Source: Methylotenera_A sp046594915 (GTDB lineage: Bacteria; Pseudomonadota; Gammaproteobacteria; Burkholderiales; Methylophilaceae). From it: a DNA stretch of 64,000 bases. How positions within the stretch are numbered: the stretch's first letter is position 1; the number at the start of each line of letters is the position of its first letter. The stretch is from NCBI GenBank assembly GCA_046594915.1, contig JBKJRC010000005.1, forward strand, positions 414,796 to 478,795. The letters are read 5' to 3'. The notes under the pieces were generated by a model, which saw only the letters and a program-made list of their open reading frames with translations, was not told the DNA's origin and ran no database searches. The position numbers were made by a program, and so were the translations under genes. Below are positions 7,693 through 15,684 of this stretch, piece after piece.

Positions 7693-8712
7693 TTGAACCG
7701 TTCACCTTATATTTCTAACGCACCAACTGTTAGTAACATGATGTTTAAAGTGTTGCTGGCATTAGTGCCTGGCATCGCGGCCTATGTTTGGGTATATGGT
7801 GGCGGCATATTAGTCACATTACTATTAGCCACCATCACCGCATTGATTACCGAAGCAGCGATGTTAAAAATTCGAAAGCGCCCCATTCGGCCGTTTTTAA
7901 TGGATTACAGTGCAGTAGTAACCGCTTGGTTATTGGCATTAGCCATTCCGCCAATTGCCCCTTGGTGGTTAATTGTGGTGGGTACTTTATTCGCCATTGT
8001 GGTGGCTAAACAATTGTATGGCGGTTTGGGTTATAACCCGTTTAATCCCGCCATGATTGGTTATGCCGTATTATTGATTTCGTTTCCATTAATCATGACC
8101 AAATGGCCAGCAGCATTGCAATTAGCGCAAACACCATTAAACTTTGGAGATCAATTGCATCTGATTTTTAGCGGCGTATTGCCGCAAGGCGTGCAAGTCG
8201 ATGCAGTTACTTCGGCTACGCCGCTTGATTACTTAAAAACGCAACTGATGCTGAAACATGAAGTGAGCAGCATCACGCAAGCGCCGGTTTTTGGTGTGCT
8301 GGGCGGAAAAGGGAATGAATGGATTACTGGCGCTTATTTGCTGGGCGGCTTGTATTTATGGCAGCAAAAAATTATTTCTTGGCATCTACCTATGGCTTTT
8401 TTAGGCGCGCTGGCTTTTATTTCTGGCGTATTTTGGTTAGTTAATCCAGCGCATTTTGCTTCACCACTATTTCATTTATTCAGCGGCGCCAGCATGTTGT
8501 GTGCTTTTTTTATTATCACCGACCCAGTTAGCGGACCAACCACACCTAAAGGTAAATTATATTTTGCCGCTGGCGTGGCAGTGATTGCTTATTTGATTCG
8601 CGTGTATGGCGGCTACCCAGATGGCATTGCATTTGCGGTAATCTTTATGAATATTTGCGTGCCGTTGATTGATGCGCATACACAACCGCGTGTATTTGGA
8701 CACGAAAAATGA
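7693..8712 (+). CDS. rnfD: Rnf electron-transport complex subunit D
   Basis: RnfD is a polytopic membrane subunit with covalently attached FMN, related to NqrB. The 339-residue protein begins at a TTG placed 2 nt after the rnfC stop, which suggests translational coupling. It has about nine or ten hydrophobic segments. The likely flavin site is VTSATP (residues 172-177) with Thr176 as acceptor; most relatives read SGAT, so the TS in place of SG is a small variation. The signature YNPFNPAMIGYAVLLISFP near residue 115 is typical of the family. Confidence 0.96.
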   Translation: MNRSPYISNAPTVSNMMFKVLLALVPGIAAYVWVYGGGILVTLLLATITALITEAAMLKIRKRPIRPFLMDYSAVVTAWLLALAIPPIAPWWLIVVGTLFAIVVAKQLYGGLGYNPFNPAMIGYAVLLISFPLIMTKWPAALQLAQTPLNFGDQLHLIFSGVLPQGVQVDAVTSATPLDYLKTQLMLKHEVSSITQAPVFGVLGGKGNEWITGAYLLGGLYLWQQKIISWHLPMAFLGALAFISGVFWLVNPAHFASPLFHLFSGASMLCAFFIITDPVSGPTTPKGKLYFAAGVAVIAYLIRVYGGYPDGIAFAVIFMNICVPLIDAHTQPRVFGHEK

Positions 8713-8739
8713 AACTAGCTTCACTTTTTAGATTTTTGT

Positions 8740-9360
8740 ATGCCTGAAACCATACTTAAACACACCAGTAAAACTGCTATTACATTGATTGCTTTTGCAG
8801 TAGTGTTTACCGCGTTATTGGCATTTGTTTTTAAAGTTACCAAACTGCCGATTGAAAAAAGCGAGGCGACGGCGCGCTTAAGTTTATTTCGCCAGATTGT
8901 GCCGCAAAATATACACAATAACGATTTGCTAAAAGATACGGTTTCTATCGCACCAAACGATTTACTTGGCAATAAACAAGCCACCATTGCTAACCGCGCG
9001 CGCATTGATAATCAGCCTGCCGCGGTGATTATTGAAGCGATTGCACACGATGGTTATAGTGGCGATATTAAGCTGCTGATTGCGATTAAGGCAGATGGCA
9101 GCGTTAGCGGTGTGCGCGTGCTGACGCATAAAGAAACGCCTGGCTTAGGCGATTATATTGATATTGCTAAAAATAACTGGATTAAACTTTTCGACAATGA
9201 ATCGCTCTTAAAAACACCAAGCAAACAATGGAAAGTTAAAAAAGACGGTGGCCAGTTTGACTACATGGCGGGCGCAACAATTACGCCGCGCGCGGTGGTA
9301 AAAGCGGTGCATAAAGCGCTGCAATATTTTGAAGCCAACAAGCAGGCATTATTCGCCTAA
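8740..9360 (+). CDS. rnfG: Rnf electron-transport complex subunit G
   Basis: RnfG is a single-pass membrane subunit whose periplasmic domain carries covalently bound FMN, related to NqrC. The 206-residue protein has one N-terminal membrane helix (about residues 12-30) and an FMN-binding domain. The flavinylation motif AGATIT is at 177-182, with Thr182 the expected phosphoester acceptor. The motif HKETPGLGDYI near residue 129 is also typical. It starts 27 nt after rnfD. A 68-bp gap containing a strong inverted repeat separates it from rnfE. Confidence 0.96.
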   Translation: MPETILKHTSKTAITLIAFAVVFTALLAFVFKVTKLPIEKSEATARLSLFRQIVPQNIHNNDLLKDTVSIAPNDLLGNKQATIANRARIDNQPAAVIIEAIAHDGYSGDIKLLIAIKADGSVSGVRVLTHKETPGLGDYIDIAKNNWIKLFDNESLLKTPSKQWKVKKDGGQFDYMAGATITPRAVVKAVHKALQYFEANKQALFA

Positions 9361-9380
9361 ATAACTGGTTAAGTAATCAA

Positions 9381-9411
9381 CAGTTAACTTAATTAAGTTA
9401 TAAGTTAACTG
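9381..9411. repeat. Perfect 11-bp inverted repeat between rnfG and rnfE
   Basis: CAGTTAACTTA (9381-9391) and TAAGTTAACTG (9401-9411) are exact reverse complements separated by 9 nt. Within this lies a second palindrome, AACTTAATTAAGTT. The RNA could fold in two ways. No T-run follows, so it is not a classical terminator. It may be a processing or stability element inside the rnf transcript. Confidence 0.6.
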
Positions 9412-9428
9412 GTTTAAAAGGTTAAAAA

Positions 9429-10118
9429 ATGAATCAATTTAAAGAAATCGCCTATAACGGGCTGTGGAAGCAAAATTCTGGCGTGGTACAGCTACTTGGC
9501 TTGTGCCCAACATTAGCGGTGACCACAACTGCGGTAAATGGTTTAAGCCTGGGCTTTGCCACTGCGCTGGTGATGGCGGCTTCAAATGGCGCGGTTTCAC
9601 CAGTCCGGCGTTTTGTGCCGTCTGAAATCCGCGTGCCTGTGTTTATTTTAGTGATTGCGGCTTTAGTCACTGTCATCGATTTAACCATTCACGGCTTCGC
9701 AGAGCCATTGCATAAAGTATTGGGTATTTTTATTCCGTTAATCGTCGTGAATTGTATCGTGCTGGCGCGTGTTGAATCGTTTGCAGCTAAAAACCCACCA
9801 GCGCCTGCGATTTGGGATGGTTTTATGATGGGAATTGGCTTGACTTTAATCTTGGGTTTATTGGGTGGTATGCGCGAATTAATTGGCAAAGGCACTTTAT
9901 TTTCTGGCTTGGATTTAGCATTTGGCGCCAGCTTTAAGCCGTATGTATTAACAATTATTCCTGACTATCAAGGTTTTTTGTTGGCGATTTTGCCGCCAGG
10001 TGCTTTTTTGGGTTTGGCTGGTTTAATTGCGGCACGCAACTGGGCAGAACAACGCAAAACGTCTACGCCTACTTTACCAAGCGAAGTATCGGCTGGCGCG
10101 CTTAAACCTGCAAATTAA
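9429..10118 (+). CDS. rnfE: Rnf electron-transport complex subunit E
   Basis: RnfE is the membrane subunit homologous to RnfA and packs against it as an inverted pair; together they hold an intramembrane iron-sulfur site. The 229-residue protein has six hydrophobic segments and the motifs GVVQLLGLCPTLAVT near residue 19 and IVVNCIVLARVES near 107, each with the conserved Cys. It completes the rnfABCDGE set; no rnfH is present. The nth gene follows after 53 nt, as in many proteobacteria. Confidence 0.96.
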   Translation: MNQFKEIAYNGLWKQNSGVVQLLGLCPTLAVTTTAVNGLSLGFATALVMAASNGAVSPVRRFVPSEIRVPVFILVIAALVTVIDLTIHGFAEPLHKVLGIFIPLIVVNCIVLARVESFAAKNPPAPAIWDGFMMGIGLTLILGLLGGMRELIGKGTLFSGLDLAFGASFKPYVLTIIPDYQGFLLAILPPGAFLGLAGLIAARNWAEQRKTSTPTLPSEVSAGALKPAN

Positions 10119-10171
10119 GCCTGCTACTAATTAAACCATCGCAAAAGTATATTGGCTAGCAACTGCTTATT

Positions 10172-10831
10172 ATGAACGCCGAAAAACGTGCAGAAATTTT
10201 CAGGCGCTTAAGTATTGCTATTCCTAAACCGACCACCGAGTTAGAGCACAACAGCACATTTGAGTTATTAATCGCCGTTATTTTGTCGGCGCAGTCAACC
10301 GATAAAGGCGTTAACATCGCCACGCGCAAACTGTTTGCGGTGGCAAATACGCCACAAGCTATTGTTGATTTGAGCATTGAAGGGCTGGAACCCTACATTA
10401 AAACCATTGGCCTGTATCACGCCAAAGCCAAAAACGTGATTGCCTGCTGCCAACAGTTAATTCAACTACATGAATCGCAAGTGCCAGACACGCGGGCAGC
10501 GCTAGAAGCTTTGCCAGGCGTAGGCCGAAAAACCGCTAATGTGATTTTAAACACTGCGTTTGGCCAACCCACCATTGCGGTGGATACGCACTTATTCAGG
10601 CTGGGCAATCGCATCAAGCTTGCCACTGGCAAAACCGTGCTAGCGGTTGAGCAAAAATATGTGAAAACCATTCCAAAGAACTATTTAAAAGATGCGCATC
10701 ATTTGCTGATTTTGCATGGCCGTTACACTTGTACGGCACGCAACCCAAAATGCGGGGAATGTTGCATCGTTGATTTATGCGAATATCCACATAAAATAAT
10801 CCATAAACCGCATTTGATGGCTGGCCAATAA
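10172..10831 (+). CDS. nth: Endonuclease III (DNA glycosylase/AP lyase)
   Basis: Nth removes oxidised pyrimidines and cleaves the resulting abasic site in base-excision repair. The 219-residue protein has a helix-hairpin-helix motif LPGVGRKTANV with catalytic Lys120, catalytic Asp138 in VDTH, and a C-terminal 4Fe-4S cluster at Cys187, Cys194, Cys197 and Cys203 (C-X6-C-X2-C-X5-C). Lys120 and Asp138 match E. coli numbering. The long-standing rnf-nth linkage is kept, with the gene probably on the end of the rnf transcript. Confidence 0.98.
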   Translation: MNAEKRAEIFRRLSIAIPKPTTELEHNSTFELLIAVILSAQSTDKGVNIATRKLFAVANTPQAIVDLSIEGLEPYIKTIGLYHAKAKNVIACCQQLIQLHESQVPDTRAALEALPGVGRKTANVILNTAFGQPTIAVDTHLFRLGNRIKLATGKTVLAVEQKYVKTIPKNYLKDAHHLLILHGRYTCTARNPKCGECCIVDLCEYPHKIIHKPHLMAGQ

Positions 10832-10910
10832 ATCAATAACAAATTCAATTCAGTAAAATTTAATTGCTTACTATTTAACTTAATGCCATTTAATCATTGA
10901 AAGCGAACAC

Positions 10911-12014
10911 TTGAAAGTAGCGACAGGATTAGCAATCGGCAGCAAAGCAGGGCCAGAGTTAGCAGCTCAAGCAGTAATTTGTGCCATGCAAAAGGCTGGG
11001 CTGGATTCGCCCGCTTGCGTACTGCTTTTTCTGAGTTCAGAGTTTGCGTCTAACCCACAAGCTGCGATTAAAGCTGCGGCTAAAGCGTCCAGTTGCACGC
11101 AAGTAATTGGTTGCTCGGCCATCGGTATTTTTACCGAAGAAGATTGGGTAATTGATAGCCCCGCGGCAGCGGCAATGGTGTTTTCAGATAATATCTGGCT
11201 AAAGCCAAATAAGCACAATAGCGCTACTAGCAATTTTTTACTCACACTTGCCGCGCCCAACGCCATCAATAGTGTATGGCTGGATTCAACCGGGATGCGA
11301 TTAGGTGGTGTTTCAGGTGATGCGATAGGTCACGGTGCATTTTCGGTGTGGGAAAATGCAAAAGGCGTGACGCAAGGTTATTGCGAAATGCAATTGAACA
11401 ACAGACAATGTGCAGTGGGTGCTACACATGGCTTAAAACTGATCTCCACGCCGCGTAGAATTACCGCATGCGGCCAGCATGAAATATTCACAATCGCCAA
11501 TTTATCCGCACTGGTTACGCTAGAATCTGCCTGGCATAAGCAATCAAAAACTCAGTCCTCCATTGCCTATCATCAGTTAATGGCGGTGTATGCAAGCCGC
11601 GCCTCGCACATTGAGCGTGGCGAATATCATCTTACCTCAATTATTGCAGGAGATGAAACCACAGGCGCGGTAACCTTGGCGAAACCACTGCAGGTAGGTG
11701 ATTGGATAAGTTGGGCGATTCGGGACGTGGATGCGGCGCAGATTGATTTAGTTAAAACCGCCAGCGCATTAAAGCGACAGCTAGAAGCGCAAACCCGTAA
11801 CAGCGAGATACAATTTTCGCTGCTATTTTCGTGCCTTGGACGCGGCCCATATTTATATAATGGTATTGATCAAGATTTAGCCTTAATCAAAACGTTATTC
11901 CCTGGCTTGCCGCTAATTGGTTTTTACGGTAATGGTGAAATCGCGCCCATTCAAGGCAAAAATGAATTGTTACAATACTCAGCCGTTTTGGCTTTATTTG
12001 GTGAGCCAACATGA
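10911..12014 (+). CDS. FIST N- and C-domain signalling protein
   Basis: A 367-residue protein with the FIST domain, proposed to bind small ligands such as amino acids in signal transduction. The N-terminal half has the FIST_N hallmark VIGCSAIGIFTEE near residue 65, the C-terminal half the FIST_C hallmark FSCLGRGPYLYNG near 305 and GFYGNGEIAPI near 343. It starts at a TTG preceded by AAAGCGAA. No membrane segment or output domain is visible, so it must act with partners. Its stop overlaps the ATG of the DUF1841 gene by 4 nt, indicating translational coupling. Confidence 0.9.
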   Translation: MKVATGLAIGSKAGPELAAQAVICAMQKAGLDSPACVLLFLSSEFASNPQAAIKAAAKASSCTQVIGCSAIGIFTEEDWVIDSPAAAAMVFSDNIWLKPNKHNSATSNFLLTLAAPNAINSVWLDSTGMRLGGVSGDAIGHGAFSVWENAKGVTQGYCEMQLNNRQCAVGATHGLKLISTPRRITACGQHEIFTIANLSALVTLESAWHKQSKTQSSIAYHQLMAVYASRASHIERGEYHLTSIIAGDETTGAVTLAKPLQVGDWISWAIRDVDAAQIDLVKTASALKRQLEAQTRNSEIQFSLLFSCLGRGPYLYNGIDQDLALIKTLFPGLPLIGFYGNGEIAPIQGKNELLQYSAVLALFGEPT

Positions 12015-12472
12015 GTTTGTTTAATCCATCACGCGATGAAGTGCGCGAATTCTTTTTTGACGCATGGGGTAAATTTAAACAACACGCCAAATTTAAGCAA
12101 AATTTAAACTTAACCGATTTAGAAAAACTGGCTGTTCATGTCATGCAGATGCATCCCGAATATCATCCGATTTTAAATGCGCCAGAACAATTTAAACACC
12201 AAGCGTATTTTCCAGAAATGGGCGAAACCAATCCGTTTTTGCACATGAGTTTGCACTTATCAATTTTGGAGCAAATTAGCATTAATCAGCCAATTGGCAT
12301 TGCCCATATTTATCAGAAATTATTATTTAAGCACCAAAACGAACACGATGCGTTACACGATATTTTAGAATGTTTGGGTGAAACAATCTGGCTAGCGCAG
12401 CGCAATAAAACCAGCTTAGATAGCGATCACTATATAACGCTATTGCAACAAAAAGCGGGCATTGTTGCTTAA
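12011..12472 (+). CDS. DUF1841 family protein
   Basis: A 153-residue soluble protein of the DUF1841 family, recognised from its N-terminus LFNPSRDEVREFFFDAW and the segments HPEYHP and NPFLHMSLHL near residue 75. It is His-rich (His at 25, 38, 43, 46 and more), as in relatives. The function is not established; the family is common in beta- and gammaproteobacteria. The 4-nt overlap with the FIST gene suggests a joint role in one operon. Confidence 0.88.
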   Translation: MSLFNPSRDEVREFFFDAWGKFKQHAKFKQNLNLTDLEKLAVHVMQMHPEYHPILNAPEQFKHQAYFPEMGETNPFLHMSLHLSILEQISINQPIGIAHIYQKLLFKHQNEHDALHDILECLGETIWLAQRNKTSLDSDHYITLLQQKAGIVA

Positions 12473-12522
12473 ATCTGGCTTACATGATTGAATATTAATG
12501 ATGATCAAGGTAACAATACAAT

Positions 12523-13074
12523 ATGTCTAACAATATGCACGACTGGCTTAACCAACACGGCGATTTTTTATATCGATTTGCACTCGCGCGTTTGCGTGAT
12601 CCGCATCTGGCCGAAGATGTAGTACAGGAAACCTTTTTAGCGGCCATTAAAAATCCAAGTTTTGCCGAACAATCTGCACCGCGCACCTGGTTAACGGGTA
12701 TTTTGAAGCATAAAATTATTGATGTGATGCGCAAAAATGTACGTGAGATTGTAGCGTCTGATTTGATGACGGATGCAGACGCTAATATGGATGAATTTTT
12801 TAATGATGCTGGGCATTGGTCAAACAAGCCACTGGCTTGGGATATGCCAGAAAACGCTTTGGAACAAAAGCAGTTTTTAGGGGTTTTACAGACATGTATG
12901 GATAAGCTGCCTGCCAAGCTGGCTACCTTGTTTATGATGCGCGATGTGCAGGAAACCGACAATGAAGAAATATGTAAGGAACTCAATATCACCACGACCA
13001 ATGCTTGGGTGATGTTGTATAGAGCTCGAATGGGTATTCGAAAGTGTCTAGAAATCAATTGGTTAGGAGTTTAA
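12523..13074 (+). CDS. ECF-type RNA polymerase sigma factor
   Basis: A 183-residue two-domain extracytoplasmic-function sigma factor. Region 2 spans about residues 10-80 (LARLRDPHLAEDVVQETFLAA, RTWLTGILKHKIID). Region 4 spans about 130-175 (LPAKLATLFMMRDVQE followed by a recognition helix near TTTNAWVMLYRAR). Regions 1 and 3 are absent. The zf-HC2 protein that follows 10 nt later is the presumed anti-sigma factor. The next three genes form a Cys-peptide/MNIO module, so the sigma factor probably directs its transcription in response to metal or oxidative stress. I could not pick out an ECF promoter with confidence. Confidence 0.92.
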   Translation: MSNNMHDWLNQHGDFLYRFALARLRDPHLAEDVVQETFLAAIKNPSFAEQSAPRTWLTGILKHKIIDVMRKNVREIVASDLMTDADANMDEFFNDAGHWSNKPLAWDMPENALEQKQFLGVLQTCMDKLPAKLATLFMMRDVQETDNEEICKELNITTTNAWVMLYRARMGIRKCLEINWLGV

Positions 13075-13084
13075 GGGCTTTATC

Positions 13085-13336
13085 ATGCTGGATTGTAAAC
13101 ATGCAAGTCAACTTATATCAAAATCGTTAGATCGCCAATTATCTTGGCGTGAGCGCTTTGCTATACGTTTTCATTTGCTCCTGTGTAAATATTGTAAACG
13201 TTTCAGTCAGCAATTAATCACCATGCGTAAAGCGTTAAAACGCATGTCACAAACCATTGAGAACGATCCAGACATTCGCTTGTCGGACGAAAGCAAAAGC
13301 CGTATTGCGCAATCAATTGAATCTACATCCGACTAA
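13085..13336 (+). CDS. Zinc-finger (zf-HC2) putative anti-sigma factor
   Basis: An 83-residue protein with an N-terminal anti-sigma zinc-finger pattern: Cys4 and the HLLLCKYC motif (His-X3-Cys-X2-Cys, His31, Cys35, Cys38). These ZAS domains bind the cognate ECF sigma factor and release it under stress. There is no membrane helix, so it would be a soluble sensor, perhaps metal- or redox-responsive through the Zn site. It starts 10 nt after the sigma gene stops and must be co-transcribed with it. The C-terminal half is basic, then acidic, without a recognised domain. Confidence 0.82.
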   Translation: MLDCKHASQLISKSLDRQLSWRERFAIRFHLLLCKYCKRFSQQLITMRKALKRMSQTIENDPDIRLSDESKSRIAQSIESTSD

Positions 13337-13421
13337 ATTGCGTACAAGCAATCAAGTACACCATCATTAACGATGCACTTAACTACTTTTTTTATTTAAT
13401 TTTTTATTAAGGAACAAAATC

Positions 13422-13721
13422 ATGAAAACAACAAACAAAACCATTGCATTAGCATTATCAGGTGCGTTCGCGTTGTCGATTGCAGCAACCACGGTTAACG
13501 CGGCAGAAAATCCATTTGCTATTAAAGCATTATCTAGCGGCTATCAAGTGGCAGATGCGGATGCAAAAGCGAAAGACGGCAAATGCGGCGAAGGCAAATG
13601 CAGCGCAGAAATGAAAAAAGAAATGGCTGAAAAAAATCAAGCTGCTGCTGATACAACCGATACAAAAGCCAAAGATGGTAAATGTGGCGAAGGCAAATGT
13701 AGCGCAAATAAAGCCAAGTAA
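13422..13721 (+). CDS. HvfA/BufA-like Cys-motif precursor peptide (metallophore RiPP)
   Basis: A 99-residue secreted precursor. The signal peptide is cleaved probably after VNA (residue 27). The mature chain is Lys/Ala/Asp-rich with four Cys (55, 60, 88, 93) set in two exact copies of KAKDGKCGEGKCSA (49-62 and 82-95). EGKC motifs are the modification sites in HvfA of Haemophilus and in bufferins, where an MNIO enzyme and its partner convert Cys to copper-binding heterocycles. The MNIO and partner genes follow directly. RBS AAGGAAC precedes the ATG. The role as a periplasmic copper-binding RiPP is inferred from the module. Confidence 0.85.
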   Translation: MKTTNKTIALALSGAFALSIAATTVNAAENPFAIKALSSGYQVADADAKAKDGKCGEGKCSAEMKKEMAEKNQAAADTTDTKAKDGKCGEGKCSANKAK

Positions 13722-13748
13722 TTGCTGTTTTCAACACTAAAGTCACGC

Positions 13749-13767
13749 TTTAAGTTTACAGCTTAAA
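13749..13767 (+). repeat. Short inverted repeat between precursor and MNIO genes
   Basis: TTTAAG (13749-13754) and CTTAAA (13762-13767) are complementary around a 7-nt loop in the 50-bp gap. It has no strong T-run. It might reduce read-through so that precursor exceeds enzyme, but it is short and could be chance. Confidence 0.3.
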
Positions 13768-13771
13768 TATT

Positions 13772-14680
13772 GTGTCAACTTTAGCAGATATTAAAGGCGT
13801 GGGTTTGGGGTTAAAGCGCGAGCTGATACCGCAAATCCAAAGCCTGTATCAAGATCCATCCATTGCGAATATTAATTTCGTCGAAATCGCACCAGAAAAC
13901 TGGATTGGCGCAGGAGGTAAGGCGCAAGCGGATTTAGCCTGGTTTACAGAGCGCTATCCAATTGTCTGTCATGGATTATGCTTATCTTTAGGCGGCATAG
14001 ATCCGCTAAATACCGATTTTTTAAAGCAAGTTAAGTCTTTTTTAAGCACAAATTCCATCCCGTTATATACGGAACATCTCAGCTATTGCAGCGATTCTTA
14101 TCATGGCAAAACTGGTTATTTATATGATCTTTTGCCTATTCCATTTACAGATGAAGCGGTTAAATATGTAGCAGCCAGAATCCGCCAAACGCAAGATATC
14201 TTGGGTCAAAAAATAGCGATTGAAAATGCATCGTTTTATGCAGCAGCGCCAATTTCCAGCTTAACTGAGATTGAATTTTTAAAAGCGGTGCTAAAAGAAG
14301 CCGATTGTTGGCTACATCTGGACATTAATAACATTTACGTTAATAGCGTCAATTTTAGCAATAATCATTCAGATGCCATTAAAAATGCAGGCGATTTTTT
14401 ACAGCAGATTCCGCCAGAACGCATTGTATATAGCCACATTGCAGGGCATTACCAACAATCGCCTAACTTATTAATTGATACACATGGCAAAGATGTCATC
14501 GACCCCGTTTGGGATTTATTGGCATTTGCTTATGAACTTTTTGGGGTTTTCCCCACCTTGCTTGAACGCGACAACAATATTCCGCCGTTGCCTGTATTGA
14601 TGAGCGAAATCAATAAAATTGCGGCATATCAAACTGACTACGCAACTCAATCTAAACTTAAAACTGCAAACGCATGTTAG
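13772..14680 (+). CDS. MNIO (DUF692) enzyme, HvfB/BufB-like
   Basis: A 302-residue DUF692 TIM-barrel protein of the multinuclear non-heme iron-dependent oxidative enzymes, which includes MbnB, TglH and HvfB. These modify Cys in ribosomal peptides. Candidate metal ligands are in place: Glu38 (FVEIAPENW), His67, Glu101-His102 (TEHLSYC), Glu151-Asn152, Asp184-Asn186 (LDINN), His222 and His226 (SHIAGH), Asp236-His238 (DTHG) and Glu265 (LLERD). It starts at GTG and overlaps the next gene by 7 nt. The adjacent EGKC-type precursor marks it as the copper-bufferin/Hvf branch rather than methanobactin. Confidence 0.92.
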   Translation: MSTLADIKGVGLGLKRELIPQIQSLYQDPSIANINFVEIAPENWIGAGGKAQADLAWFTERYPIVCHGLCLSLGGIDPLNTDFLKQVKSFLSTNSIPLYTEHLSYCSDSYHGKTGYLYDLLPIPFTDEAVKYVAARIRQTQDILGQKIAIENASFYAAAPISSLTEIEFLKAVLKEADCWLHLDINNIYVNSVNFSNNHSDAIKNAGDFLQQIPPERIVYSHIAGHYQQSPNLLIDTHGKDVIDPVWDLLAFAYELFGVFPTLLERDNNIPPLPVLMSEINKIAAYQTDYATQSKLKTANAC

Positions 14681-15408
14681 ATTTTCAGCGCTACCAAGCC
14701 GAGTTTACTGCCTATATTCGCAATCCAGTGCGCAATAAAAAACCAGCCAAAGTAAACGCCAGCCGTTTGGCTGTTTATAAAAATTCTGTTTTTAATAACA
14801 TTGCAGAATCAGTTTCGGTTTGCTTTCCGGTGTGCCAAGCGGTTATTAGCAAGCGTTCCTGGCAACAGTTAATACGTGATTTTGTGGCAAATTTCGCATC
14901 AGAAAGCCCAATTTTCAGAGAAATCCCACACCAGTTTTTATTGTTTTTACAGCAGATAGAAACTGTGCCAGCCTATTTTAAGCAATTAGCACATTACGAA
15001 TGGGTTGAATTGGCGATTAACCTGCAGCAAACTGAGCGTGTAGCCACTAGCGACTTAACCGATTTATTGAACCAAAAACCAGTGCTCGCAGCTGCCAGAA
15101 TGTTGCTGGCTTACGATTATCCTGTGCATCAGATATCGAAACAATTTAAACCAAAAAAAACCCAAACCACCAGATTGCTGGCTTTTAGAAACGCAGAAAA
15201 TCAAGTCAAGTTTATTGAATTAAATGCCGTGACTTATCGCTTATTACAATTAATCGATGCAGATAATCTGACTGGCCAGCAAGCATTAACGCTACTTGCT
15301 AAAGAAATAAATCATCCTGATGTTGCAGTAATTACTCAGTTTGGCCTGGAGATTTTGACCGATTTGACCCACCAGAAAGCGATTATTGGTAGCCAAAAAC
15401 TAGTATGA
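14674..15408 (+). CDS. DUF2063 partner protein, HvfC/BufC-like
   Basis: A 244-residue protein. Its N-terminal DUF2063 putative DNA-binding-like domain (about residues 3-95: FQRYQAEFTAYIRNP, VYKNSVFNNIAESV) is the partner domain found with MNIO enzymes. In characterised systems the partner binds the precursor and is required for modification. The C-terminal half resembles the extension of HvfC/BufC. Its ATG overlaps the MNIO stop (ATGTTAG), implying coupled translation and a complex. The operon ends here; no DoxX-type gene follows, unlike some bufferin clusters. Confidence 0.88.
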   Translation: MLDFQRYQAEFTAYIRNPVRNKKPAKVNASRLAVYKNSVFNNIAESVSVCFPVCQAVISKRSWQQLIRDFVANFASESPIFREIPHQFLLFLQQIETVPAYFKQLAHYEWVELAINLQQTERVATSDLTDLLNQKPVLAAARMLLAYDYPVHQISKQFKPKKTQTTRLLAFRNAENQVKFIELNAVTYRLLQLIDADNLTGQQALTLLAKEINHPDVAVITQFGLEILTDLTHQKAIIGSQKLV

Positions 15409-15438
15409 TTTTAATTAACTAATTTTAATCAAACTGGT

Positions 15439-15630
15439 TTAGTCAAATAGCTGCGCTTCGCGCTGTGTTGCTTTGTGAATCACTTCTTTTTGTTGATGCT
15501 GGTCTAAATCCCACCATTGTTGAATTTCATCCAAGGTGCGATAACAGCCTTGGCATAACCCAGTTAAATCATCCATACTGCACACGCCAATGCAGGGTGA
15601 CGAAACCTCTATATTAGACATCGAAAACAT
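15439..15630 (-). CDS. DUF1289 domain protein
   Basis: A 63-residue protein with the DUF1289 Cys pattern: CIGVC at residues 13-17 and CQGC at 27-30, followed by RTLDEIQQWW. Four Cys in this layout suggest a small metal site. The function is unknown. The ORF may start at Met1 or Met4. It lies downstream of secA on the same strand and converges with the MNIO operon. Confidence 0.88.
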   Translation of the reverse strand: MFSMSNIEVSSPCIGVCSMDDLTGLCQGCYRTLDEIQQWWDLDQHQQKEVIHKATQREAQLFD

Positions 15631-15684
15631 CGGCCATCAAAACGTACTTTCATTGCGATTAACATTAAGTACCTTAAATTAAGA

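Noticed and set aside
12495..13058. 187-residue minus-strand ORF opposite the sigma factor
   Set aside because: The plus-strand ECF sigma factor has clear domains and operon partners; the antisense ORF has none.
13772..15408. Methanobactin-type (MbnBC) biosynthesis genes
   Set aside because: DUF692 enzymes also occur in methanobactin clusters, but the precursor here is a long secreted EGKC-type protein and the partner is DUF2063 of the HvfC/BufC type.
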